This document shows, piece by piece, positions 28,040 to 39,700 of a DNA stretch of 64,000 nucleotides (positions are counted from its first letter, which is position 1; each line of letters begins with the position of its first letter). A model generated the notes under the pieces. That model saw nothing but the letters and a program-made list of their open reading frames with translations, was not told where the DNA came from and made no database searches. This stretch comes from Sacculina carcini (taxonomy: Eukaryota > Arthropoda > Thecostraca > Sacculinidae): the NCBI GenBank assembly GCA_916048095.2, contig OU696586.1, positions 2,416,249-2,480,248 on the forward strand. The letters are read 5' to 3'. A program made the translations under genes and the position numbers.

Positions 28040-31000
28040 CTACAACCGGCTCCACAGTTCAACGATGAATGCATCCGCCAGTTCGGCCAAAACCTGTTCA
28101 AATACAGCACAATAGACTAACTTCACTATTCCTTAAAACTGTCCCCAAAAACATTTAAAAAAATGTTTTTATTAATCTATGGAGCGGCACAAAAACATGA
28201 TAAAAGTGTTATTTGTTGAGGAATATTATGGTGGCTGCCTTTGCATGTGACATATTTAAGATTAAAGGTTAAAGGCTTCAAGTGACAGCTGCTACACGGG
28301 AATAAGTCGAAGCTTATGAACACACAAATGTGTGTCCCGTGCAGCTCGCTGCCACCGCAGAATCAGTCCTCTCCACGCTATGACGTGGAGATATTCTTTT
28401 AATATCATGCACGTGCCAGTTTTTGGGCAAAATTGTTGTCTTTGAATAGAGCCCTTTCAAAGTGAATAGAGTGAGAGTTAAAATTGGATTCATCACTTAC
28501 TTTGTCAATTTGACTCCAGCACAACTCAGTGTTGAGTAGCGAATGATGGTTTTCCGGCGTGGACTGCAGTGTAGAAACGCTGACAGAAGCGGTATTCTTA
28601 GTAGCTTTCACTTCTTCTTCTTCTAAATAAGACGAATATAACAATCAAATAAAACAAATAGGATTGCACCAGAGCTAAAATTAATGTCAAATGGCCAACT
28701 TCAACATAATGTCACATTTGTCCGATTATCATTTCTGATTACTCAAGCAATGAAAAGCTATGATTAATAAGATTGTTGATACTGATAATTAGGTCTGGCA
28801 AAAAAGTAACCTACAAATCACAAAAAGTAGCTTTATTTTCGAGAAAAAGTAACCTAAGAATAACCTCATTCAAAAAAGGTCAATTTCTGTTTGCAGTTCT
28901 GAAGGAAGAAAATACACCAGTCCTTCTTTTCTATCCTCTTTCCGAGTTGGTACTATTTTTCCGCCCTTTCTCCGATCTGGTACCATTTTTACAAAAAACC
29001 ACCAAAAGTGACTTAATATTTGGCTAGCATCGCAAAAAGGAGCATAACCATCAGAATATAATTTAAAGTGGAAAGTTAATACAAAAGTGAAATACACTAA
29101 TAGCAAATGTAAATATTTTTAGTAATGGTCGCAACAATGTTCTTTATATTGTTTCAATGGAACTGTTTATCAAATAGCACGTACTACAGCTTGTATATTA
29201 GTGTGAGCGTAAACACTGCATGTGTGAATAAAATACATGTGTGAATGCCCCCGTTCTCCCAAATGTAGCACCCTGTGCTCACAGTCTTATCAAAGTCAAA
29301 CGTGGAAAAATGGCGCTATCTCACGCCCTGAAAATCACGTGCAATTCCTCTTCAAATAAATTCGTACTGACAAGTACTACAGTGCAGAATCTGGTATAGA
29401 GAGCTCACACATCGTACTATACCACGCTCCAAACATCTCACGACATCGTATAAACTCAGAAATTCGTATAAATTCATTCATATATTTGGCTCCAACATTT
29501 ACAAGACGACATAAATTGGAAAATACAGCATAAGCCGCAGTGGCTTGTTTGCTTGTCATTTGAACAAACAATACATTATATGCATCAAACATAATTCAAC
29601 ACTACAAGTAAAGTATAAAATACCATTTAAAAAAAAAAATAAATAAAGTCAAAGATAGAACAAAAAAATACGGAACATATGTACACACAATTAAATAACA
29701 AGTGAAATTCACGTAAACACACAGACAAAAAAAGAAAGAAGGCTATGTCTCATCAATCAGCAGCTGCTTCATTTGTGACTTGAACTTGGATATCGAAACA
29801 TCCGGTTCATCCCATTTATACGAATTTATACAAATGAACTGTTTGTGCTCAATCTAGCATAATCATTAATATATTTTATCGGTAAATATAGGTGTAATGT
29901 AGAAATATGGAATGCAGGGTGGGTATAAATGCTAGGGGATATATGATAGGTGTCATATTAGACTTGTAAGGCCAGTACAAAAAACACAAAATATATCCAG
30001 GCTGCATGCCTAGAATTCTAATAATATGGGTTGTATACATCCTCCGGTTTGTGTGAATTTCCTCAAATGGTATGACGCTATCCTGCGTAAACTTATAAAT
30101 ATCGAGTAGCACAGATATTAAGGTGCATATCAATTGCTAAATCCTAACAGCAGACATTTTTACATTTCTTGATCTTCAGACCTAATATTCCATCTCCTTT
30201 CCTATTTTATCCCCATATATACCGTTTTTGTGCCTCTTATCTGCAAAGAGTCACCAAACTTCGTGGTAAACTTACCTAATAACAAAAAATATAACAAAAG
30301 GTAACCTGACGATAAAAAAGCAACCTAAAAGCAAAAAAAGTAACCTAACGATGAAAAAGTATTTTTTGGTAACCTAATAACTTTTTTAATAATTATCGTA
30401 CACAACTTTTTCATGCAGTTTTAGGTAGCTTATGAAAAAGTGACCTTTAGGTGAAAAAGTAAGTTTATTAACTTTTGACAGCCCTACTGATAATATCTTA
30501 CCGATGTAGCCTAAAATTATTAATAATGACAATAATAATAATAATATAAATGATTTTATGAATATTATTATATATTGTGATATTACGATATGTGACATAT
30601 TATGATATTGTGACAGTGGTATTAATACATTTTTAGAGTAATTTTTGGTAATATTAGTAATATAATATACTATATATAATATAATATAATATAATATACT
30701 TACAAGAAAAATAATAATTTAATAATTATTATTATTAAATATATTTACCTGAGTGCAGGCTTTCACACGAGGAACAATTGGAACGATAGTTGTCATTATC
30801 GGAAGAGCTGTGTGATGAGTCGCTGCTATAGTTGTATAGTTCTCGATATATTGCACCTCTGTGTCGGTCCTTTCCAGTACGCTCTTTCTGACGACATTTA
30901 CGATCGAGTTGAATTTCGCGTGTTCGTCGATTCTTCCTTCTCATCCACTCGATCCCGCTGAGAAACATAGTGCTATCCGTTATTGTTTCATAATTATCAA

Positions 31001-32053
31001 TATATCACTCTTCCTGGTAATATCATTTTGCCAGTTTACTTTTGTGAAAGTAGCTAGGTTATTTTTTCTAAAACACATCCTGTTTTTGTTGATTTTTTTA
31101 GCATAAAACGCTCAACATCTGTAATTTTGTCTTTCTGAAAAACAATTGAATTATTTCTAATATAATAATTGTTTTGCTTAAATTAGGTGAAAATCTTGCT
31201 ATTTGGTGCTAAAAACAATTTTACAGAGTGAAAAAATGCCTGCTAGAATATCCAGGAAAATATAACAATATAAGTCGAATCCAACTTACCCGAAATATAT
31301 GGTGTCATGCTGGGAATCTTTGTAATTTTTCATGAATTGTTTCTGTTTTTCTGTTCTGCGAATTCGACGCATATTTATTTCGAGTTTTTTCTCGGCTCTT
31401 TCCGTGAGTTTCTGCAATTTTTCAGCTTCGTGTACTGGCCATTGAACAAGTCGACACTGTGATTCAACAATTATCAATGGTTTTGTGCACTTATCATTTT
31501 TGTGGCCGATGTGGCCACAGTTGTCGCAGAGGGTCGATTTCGGGTACCACGGCTGTACGTCGTACTTGATGTAGTGGAACTTCAGTTCGGTCGGGCACGA
31601 GAGACGGGAGAATGTCAGCATCAGCACGGGCGATCGTCTTTCCCCGGCTGGACGAAGGGGACGGCGGACCTCGGTGACTCGGAGATACTTCATCCATTTT
31701 TTCAGTTTGTTGATCGGAATGTCAATGAGGTCTGGTGCGTACACTGAGCCCTTGGTGTAGCTAAGTGTTTCGTGAAGGCTGATGTTCGCCTTTAGTCCTC
31801 CGAAAGTCGTCTGGGAAAGAAATGCTTTGGTTTGTTTTTCGCATGTCGTTTTGACCAGAAGTTGACCGCCTTTGATGCTCTTCACGCTTTCGGTCATGGT
31901 CGGTGTGATGTTACTAATAGCCCTCTCAATTTTTGGCCATCCTAGGCTGTTCATAGGGTCTTTATTTGTTTTGATGACGACAAAAGCGCCCTCATCGGGT
32001 ACGCCACCAGAGAAAAATGTGCGGTCAACTAGACCCCTGTTTTTACCCACCAT
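28040..32053 (-). CDS. gag/ORF1-like zinc-knuckle protein spliced to three further exons
   Basis: Minus-strand exons 32053-31290, 30957-30749, 28622-28501, 28093-28040 (TAG). Donors are GTAAGT, GTAAAT, GTAAGT; acceptors are TTTCTCAG, TTATTTAG, TTTGAACAG. Phases 2, 1, 0 agree and give 382 residues. Exon 1 (254 codons) resembles the nucleic-acid-binding ORF1/gag of non-LTR retrotransposons: a basic domain with a V/I-Y-(x)-P-like segment, then the CCHC knuckle CDNCGHIGHKNDKC at about residues 189-202, then a basic coil. No stop lies before the donor; the unspliced stop TAA is part of GGGTAAGT. Exons 2-4 encode a basic then Ser-rich segment (SSDSSHSSSDN), an acidic EEEE start and a helix-like end QIDKVLAELADAFIVELW, none recognised. 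No reverse transcriptase flanks exon 1. I read it as a host gene that captured, or descended from, a retroelement ORF. The function is unknown. Confidence 0.6.
28270..28384 (-). mobile_element. SINE tail fragment
   Basis: About 115 bases matching the SINE at 2115-2423, from CAGCTGCTACACGGGAA through CTCGCTGCCACCGCAGAA. It lacks the tRNA-like head and sits in the last intron of the chimeric gene. Confidence 0.75.
28790..30486. mobile_element. hAT-like non-autonomous element, family 3, copy 2
   Basis: A 1697-base copy of the 23159 element. It starts TAGGTCTGGCAAAA (two changes) and ends TTTTGACAGCCCTA, with the exact 8-base duplication CTGATAAT (28782-28789, 30487-30494). It is longer because about 620 bases at 29440-30065 are absent from copy 1. 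It lies in the second intron of the chimeric gene. Confidence 0.9.
29440..30065 (-). mobile_element. LINE C-terminal fragment inside the MITE
   Basis: Segment present only in copy 2 of family 3. On the minus strand it ends with a peptide of the form SISKFKSQMKQLLIDE-stop after W-D-E-P, typical of the last residues of LINE ORF2 proteins. Several frames are broken. Borders come from comparison with copy 1. Confidence 0.5.
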
Positions 32054-32172
32054 TGTGTGGGGACACCTTGAGTTCTGTCAGAGAAGCTTTGAATATGATG
32101 CAAAAAAGCAGAGTAGTGAGAAGAGCCGAGATAGCAGGACTTATTTGGTCTGAAATACGTAGTACGCAGCTA

Positions 32173-32179
32173 TTTTATA
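32173..32179 (-). promoter_or_regulatory. TATA-like box upstream of chimeric gene
   Basis: TATAAAA on the minus strand, about 120 bases before the ATG at 32053. Candidate core promoter by position only. Confidence 0.35.
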
Positions 32180-32540
32180 AAGCAACCATGAAATCTACAA
32201 ATTAGACAGACCAGGAAGGAATACACCCTAGGAAAAACTAGAATACGATATATAATTTTGGAAAACAAACTAAAATTTTGGAATGTGTACACCTATATAT
32301 CCTAACACGCCAGAAATTAACCACAAAACGCCCAAGAAACATGTAGCGCCTGCGTCGCCTTGATTTTATTATATTTTCCTTGGTCTTACTCCGCGCGTTA
32401 TTCGAAATTGTTTATTTTTCATTTGTTTCCTTTTCCTCGTTTTTCCAGTAATAATTCTTTTCCACTAAAAACATTAATATTCTTTTGGGGCCGAATTTAT
32501 ATCTCTTGTTATTAATTTAGGTTTCGCTGCAGGGTTTCCG
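32180..32540. other. spacer between chimeric gene and element A
   Basis: AT-rich sequence; nothing recognised. Confidence 0.5.
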
Positions 32541-33161
32541 GTGTGACGGTGTGACAGATAAAACGGGGACATAGATAAAATGGGGACATCGACGCATTTG
32601 ATACAAAATATGACGCATTTGAGGGAATTTGAAGGATTTCCCTTCGTACCATGTGCACTGGATGTTATAACATGTGCTCTTATTAGTGATTCTTGCAGTG
32701 CAGTTGTAGTAACGTAGTTGGGTAGTTGCTAGTTTTTCATTGTAGACATGGGTACCCAGGTATGTATTTTGGTTAATTTCATAGGGGACAAATGTATTTT
32801 GGAGTAAATGTGTTGTTCTTAAATTCGTTGGTGCTTGGTTCGTTAGTGCTTGTGTTTGTTGCTTGTTTGGTTAGTAACCACTCACTGTATTAGTTGTCTG
32901 GTTTGTTAATGAACGATAATTTTTATAGCCGTCTGGTTGGTTAGTGCACACATAAACAGTTCTCGTTGCTGGTGTTTTGTGTTGTAAAAGCGATGACGTG
33001 GTTTAATCTTGAATTTATGATAAAGTAGGTTACGTACTACTTGAAAATTCCAAAATTTCAGACAGGCTCCACTCTAGAGGATGTGAGGTGCTATTTACAA
33101 ACCGGAGTATGTCCCTCGTCAATGTCAAGGCAGAGGAAACATAGTCATCCAGCGCGCGTCC

Positions 33162-33629
33162 ATGTTTCGGTTACATGGTTGGTATAACACGCTTGTTCAA
33201 TTGCAACTAATGATTCAATATTACGCAGATTTTGCTCTGTCGTCTCCTGGAGTTGCTGCGGAATTGGCGGACAGCGCCCAAGACGCCGCACCTTGCGACC
33301 ATGGGCTCCTTTCCACTGTGTCAGTTGATGCCTGCATCGCCAGCCCGTCGTCGGTCTTCACAGCGTGTGACGAACCTGAAGGTGTCACTGAACCAGCAGT
33401 CAAGCGGCGCCGCATGAATGACGCCAGACGCCCATTGACTCAATGGACGGCTGTGCCGAGCGCGTCGGCCCGCATCAACATCAGCGTGACGCTTGCGGAC
33501 CCGCACTGCTGGCTCAATGACACAGTCATCGATGCGGCTCAGTCGCTGTTGGCGCGGCAATTCCCGGGGGTGTCTGGCCTCCAGTCGACTGTTGTGCTTC
33601 AGGGGTCCAATTATGGCGGATATTGCTGA
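33162..33629 (+). CDS. Ulp1-protease-like truncated ORF of element A
   Basis: 155 codons from ATG. The last third (CWLNDTVIDAAQ, ARQFP, GLQST) resembles the N-terminal strand-helix region of Ulp1/SENP-type cysteine proteases found in several invertebrate DNA transposons. The catalytic His-Asp-Cys part is absent: the ORF stops soon after GLQST. The same ORF, with a few substitutions, is at 61360-60893 in A'. Probably a remnant of a longer transposon protein. Confidence 0.5.
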   Translation: MFRLHGWYNTLVQLQLMIQYYADFALSSPGVAAELADSAQDAAPCDHGLLSTVSVDACIASPSSVFTACDEPEGVTEPAVKRRRMNDARRPLTQWTAVPSASARINISVTLADPHCWLNDTVIDAAQSLLARQFPGVSGLQSTVVLQGSNYGGYC

Positions 33630-34194
33630 CGAAATTTCCCTTCTGAATTAAATTGGTTTGCTACACTAGGAGACAAGTACAAAAACAAATCAGCAAAAGA
33701 TTACTTCACTAGTTTAGTTCAATCCACTATTTACACGTTTATTATATTATAACTCTGTTATAGTGATATCCAAGTAATATTTTGATTCTTTTGTCGTATT
33801 TTCAGTTTCGGTTAGTTATCTACTTTTCATTTGTTATATTGTCAGTCCTACATTTGTGGATCGTGTGCGGTGCATCACATGCTTGATGCGCTGTTATGTC
33901 TATAATGAAGACACGTCTGTGAAGAAGATATTGTTGATTATCGAAGCGTTTCCTGAATGTTTGCTGTTTCTTGACAATACATGACTTATTTCCAGCTCGC
34001 CTGAAACTCATAGTTTCACCCTGTCTTACTGAATCATACTTTGTTCAGCCACTGGGATAGCTGAGTGGAATGCAGTTGTCCATGTCCACATGTCCCCCTT
34101 CACACACTCACACATACGCAAACGCTGGCACACGCAGCTGGTCATTGGTCCGTTGGCTGTTAGTGCTCTCAGCCTATCCGTTGATCTCCGAATG

Positions 34195-34245
34195 ATACGC
34201 GTATTTTACAGCGTAATTTACAGCGTATTTTACAGCGTAGCTTAA
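34195..34245 (+). repeat. 12-bp TACAGCGTATTT repeats
   Basis: Three to four tandem TACAGCGTA-AT/TT units inside element A. The copy in A' (about 60250-60325) has more units and different spacing. Confidence 0.7.
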
Positions 34246-34580
34246 TCACCTATTTGAATGATATTCCAAGAAAAACAAAATGAGGAAAAATACGAGCAAA
34301 CAAGAAAAACCACTTCAATAGTTCAGTTCTGTCAAAGGCGTGGTCATAATGGAGGCAATGTATTATCTGTACTCAGCAACAGCAAGCAGCGCAACAACTC
34401 ACTCAACATTCACGACTTCTCACGCACACACTCCACTTCAGGATGGACAAACAAGCATATATACAAATCAGACATAGTCATACGCAAGCGGGCATACCAA
34501 TGTAGTCACACACAATGCAAGCGAATTCTACACCGAAGGACAGTTAGCGAATGCACAAGCCTGTAAAGACACGTTTACAT

Positions 34581-37500
34581 TGTTGTGTTTGTTGGGTAGA
34601 CGGTAAATACTTTGAACAACCCAGAAATACCGGGAAAAGAAACAAGCTCGTTGGAAAACTCAAATATATATATATAATTCAACTCCAAGATACGACAAAA
34701 ATATCCAAATACAGCCCAACGGTCAGCATGAACCAAAGTATATATAAAACCAGAAGAAGCGTGACACGAGACTGTCTGCTTCATTTGCGTCACGATTGTA
34801 CAACACCGAAACATACGGATATACGCCATGACATACAAAAAGAAATCAAAATTCGAATTTAAAACAATTTAATTAATGTTTGCGGGATTTATACGCTTAT
34901 ACAAAAACAAACATGGTGTTGACAACCAAAAAGAATGAGTCAAGCGTAGACAAAAATAACGCTTCCCTAACCAAATAAACACATGCAAAACACATCAGAA
35001 GTTTAAGAGTAAGTACACGCTACACCACCTCCCCCCTCAGCGAAAACGAGAGGGTAGCTGAACTTCACGTCCACTTCGTGTACGGACCGGAATCGCAGAC
35101 GGTCGTTGCTGACGACGGCGAGATGTTGATGACGACGGACGGGGTTGTTGAACAGGTGCCGAGTTGGTCATAGACAAAGGTGACGGAGACTCGGCGTCCG
35201 GAACTGCAGTGAGTGGCGTGTTAATTGTGAAACTCTCCGAGTGGCGAGTGTCTGACAAAATTGTCGGCGCGTCAGTGGTGAAAGAAACACGGCGATGACG
35301 ACGCACTGCAGTAGAATCTGGTATGGCAGATGGAAGGATTGCGTTGTCGTCAAATGCTGCCTTACACCTGTCGAGGCTGACGACCTGTTTGCCGCGTCGA
35401 ACATCTACAATGGTGACTGTCTTGTCAGTGCGCTGCAAAACGCGATGCGGTCCTGTGTACGCTGGCTGCAATGACGAGTGAGAAGCGTCTACTCGCAGGA
35501 AGACATGTGAGCAATTTTTCAGGGCCGCTGGCACATGAATTGCTCGCCGAGATGTCCGCGGAGGCACTGGCGTGATTTTACGCATGTGTTGTTTCAACCG
35601 ATCGCAAAAGGTAACTGGCAACGGCAGAGGTCGAGAACTTGAGTCGATGAATTCGCCGGGGATACGCAACGGCGTGCCGTACACGAGTTCCGCACTGGAA
35701 CAGCCCAGATCAGTCTTAACTGCTACTCGGATGCCTAGCATGATCAATGGGAGTTGTTCCGACCAGCGATGGGAAGAGCCAACTGCGCGAAGACAGGCCT
35801 TGAGCTGACGGTGTAGTCTTTCGACCATCCCGTTGCTTTCTGGATGGTAGGCGGTCGTTCGACGCTTGGATATTCCAAGAAGACACATGAGAGCTTTCCA
35901 AAGACGGCTTTCGAATTGGGAACCCCGATCAGAAATGATTGTCTCCGGCACTCCAAAACGAGCAACCCAATGCTGCAGGAGCGCGCTGGCAATACTCTCT
36001 GTATGTGAGGTGGCAAGTGGTACGGCCTCACACCATCTGGTGTATCTGTCGACAATCGTCAAAATATACTCGTTCCCGTTCGATGGCGGTAATGGTCCGA
36101 CCAAATCGATGTGCAGCACTTCGAAACGGCAATTTGGAAGAGAAAAACGACCAGGCGGAGTACGCGTATGCCGCTGGACCTTGGCCTTCTGACATCCTAC
36201 ACAAGCTTGAGCCCACTGACGGATGTCTTGGCGCATATTTGGCCACACGAAACGATCGGCGACCAGACGTTGGGTGGCATGTACTCCAGGGTGCGATAAG
36301 TTGTGCACCAGGTTGAAATAGTTACGTCGAAAAGCCGACGGTAGGAGCGGACGACACTGTCCTGTCGAATAGTCGCAGCACAATTTTCGACCACAGGACA
36401 ACGGAACATGGCGAAGCTGCAGCGAGTGTTCACTGGAGGCGATGAACTTGCCCAGATCATCATTCTCATGTTGGGCGTCTGCCAAGGCTGAAAAATCGTC
36501 AAGCCTGGGAGTCGGAATAGACAGCATAGAAACAGTCCGTGAAAGCGCGTCGGCAACAGTGTTTGACGACCCAGGAACATGACGGATGTCAGTGGTAAAT
36601 TGAACAACATAGTCCAATTGACGCACTTCTCGCGGAGAGTGACGGTCTGATGAAGAGTTCAGTGCACCAATCAGCGGCTTATGGTCGGTATATACAATGA
36701 AATTCCGGCCTTCCACTGCGTACCGAAAATGTCTAATCGCAGAATACACCGCCAGAAGCTCCCGACCAAAAGCGCTGTACCGCCGCTCAGTTGGCGATAG
36801 CTGACGGGAGAAATACGCCAATGGTTGCCAGGCACCTTCCACATACTGTTGGAGAACTGCTCCGATACATGTGGCCGATGCATCGACTTGGAGCGAGAGT
36901 GGCGCGTCTGCGGCAGGAAACGACAGCTGAGTGGCCGCCGCCAAGCTGGTTTTGGCGCGTTGGAACGCTGCCGTAGTTTCCGCTGTCCATGTGACTGGCC
37001 GACTAGACTTGCGGCTGCGCGCGGTTATCAATGCATGGAGCGGAGCAAGTATGGCAGCAGCATGCGGTATCAGCCGATGATAGTACGATATCATGCCAAC
37101 AAACCGCCGGAGTTCCGCTTCCGTTCGAGGCAAAGGGTACGAGTTCACAGCTTCTACCTTCGATTGCAGTGTTGAAATACCGCTTGCTGAGATCATGTGA
37201 CCTAAAAAGGAAAGTCTGTCGACAGCAAAAACGCATTTGTCGGGATTCACCACTAACCCATGCTGATACAGCTTTTGAAACACAGCTTCGATGTGAGGCA
37301 TGTGTTCCGCGTACGACTCACTGGCAATTAGCACATCATCGATATAAACAGAACAGAATGGCATGTCAGTGAAAATTGTGTCCATTAAACGCTGGTAGGT
37401 CTGCGCAGCGTTGCGAAAACCAAAACCAAGGCGTGTGAACTCAAAAAGCCCAAATGGTGTGATGATGGCTGATTTAGGGATGTCATCGGCATTAATAGGA

Positions 37501-39700
37501 ATATGATTATAGGCACGAATAATGTCGAGACGGGAAAAATATTTGCAATTGTGAACATGATTGAAGGAGTCATGCACCAACGGAATGGGATACTTATCGG
37601 GAATAGTGATAACATTGAGTGCCCGATAATCTCCGCAGACCCTCCATGACCCATCTTTCTTAGGAACCATATGCAGTGGACTCGACCACGGACTCTTTGA
37701 TCTACGACAAATGCCCATCTGTTCTAGTCGCTGAAATTCAGCTTTGGCAGCTGCGAGACGATCTGGCGCCAGCCGTCGAGCCTTGGCATGTACTGGTGGG
37801 CCAGTGGTCGATATGTGGTGGACCACATTGTGCTTTACAGGCAATTGAAAATTCGGCGGTCCCGTCACTGATGGGTATTTAACAATAATAGCTTCAACAT
37901 CGGCATTACGAGGAGCCAAACCAACCGCTGCTAATAAGTTTGAGGAGCTGTCCAACGGGGAGCTCAGGATCTGAATGCTATTACTAAGCCGGCGGTTATT
38001 GAGATCCACAGTGAGACCATGGTGTTGCAGGAAATCCGCACCGAGGATAGGTGCTGGAACGTCAGCTAGAATAAACCGCCACTGATAAGGCCTAGTGGAG
38101 TCTCCAATGTCTAAAGGAATTAGAGCTGAGCCGGTAGTAGAGATACAGCGACCATCAGCTGTTTGCAGACTGGGAGATCGACTGGCAGACGAACAGATCT
38201 GAGAATTGTCAGGCAGATTAGAATTTGGCCACACACTTACTTGAGCACCAGTGTCTACCAGTAATCGATGCCCGGATAACTTGTCTAAGACATGAAACAG
38301 TGGCGTTGAAGAAGCAGCTGAGACAGGTGCCAAGTGACTCAGCACTGGGAGTTTAAATGCTCGAAGTCACATGGAGGGACACATCTCGAGGCATTGTTGC
38401 CCCAGCGGCGATGGTACCAGCACAGGCGATTTTCTTGACCGCTAGCTGAGCGTTCCGTGTCATCAGGAACGGCCGGAGCACGAGACTGGGAGCGAGCACG
38501 ACTTCTTCCGCGACGATAACCAGAGTTGAAATACATAGTTTGTTGTTCTGACATCTTCGTTACAGCAGTTGTCAGCTTCGTAACGGCAGCAGTTAGCTCC
38601 TGCATTGGGTCCGCTTGTGGAGACCGAGTCACAGCGCAAACAGGAGCTGGAAGAGCAGAAGCGAGTGGAAGATCTCCTTTAGTAGCCTCCATAAAACGAT
38701 CAGCAGCCTGAGCTATCTCCTCCAATGTGGTTGTCTCTGGTAACAAAGAAATGGCGGCCCGAACATGTGATGGAAGACGCTGAAAAAACAATGTTCGAAG
38801 CAACCCAGTGTCTGTATGAGTGTCACCAGCAGCAGTCAGCTCATGTTTCATCCTCCGAAGTAGCTGGGAAGGCAGCTGATCACCGAGGTGCTGGTTCCTG
38901 AGTAAAGCACTCAACCGCTCCTCTCTGGAATGAGCCAGTCTGCTGCGAAGACCAACACATAAGGCCTCAAAGTTGGGAGGACCCATAATAAGGTCTCTCA
39001 ATTGGCTAGCAACTGGAATTGGCAATCCAGCCACTAAAAATTGGAATTTCGTCACATCCGAAGTAATGCCGGCTACTGCAAAAGCGCAATTCACCTGAGC
39101 CAGCCACAACTCAGGCTCTTCAGGCGCGAAAGGCGGCAACTTAAATGACGCAGTTGGACGAACGTCCGGACATGAAGCATTTGGTGCTGAATTTGAGATT
39201 TGCACAGAATCATCACCGTCATTACCCATGATTAAATCACGTCGGGGTCACCAATTTGTTGTGTTTGTTGGGTAGACGGTAAATACTTTGAACAACCCAG
39301 AAATACCGGGAAAAGAAACAAGCTCGTTGGAAAACTCAAATATATATATATAATTCAACTCCAAGATACGACAAAAATATCCAAATACAGCCCAACGGTC
39401 AGCATGAACCAAAGTATATATAAAACCAGAAGAAGCGTGACACGAGACTGTCTGCTTCATTTGCGTCACGATTGTACAACACCGAAACATACGGATATAC
39501 GCCATGACATACAAAAAGAAATCAAAATTCGAATTTAAAACAATTTAATTAATGTTTGCGGGATTTATACGCTTATACAAAAACAAACATGGTGTTGACA
39601 ACCAAAAAGAATGAGTCAAGCGTAGACAAAAATAACGCTTCCCTAACCAAATAAACACATGCAAAACACATCAGAAGTTTAAGAGTAAGTACACGCTACA
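34581..39700 (-). mobile_element. gypsy-1: complete Ty3/gypsy LTR retrotransposon
   Basis: LTRs of 444 bases at 34581-35024 and 39257-39700, identical as far as I can read. Flanked by a 4-base duplication ACAT (34577-34580, 39701-39704); A' has the empty site. Minus strand: the primer-binding site TGGTGACCCCGACGTG lies just inside the 5' LTR, and the purine tract GAGGGGGGAGGTGG just before the 3' LTR. gag (39229-38339) and pol (to 35037) are both open. It resembles the Mag-like branch by its gag. Apparently recent and possibly functional. Confidence 0.95.
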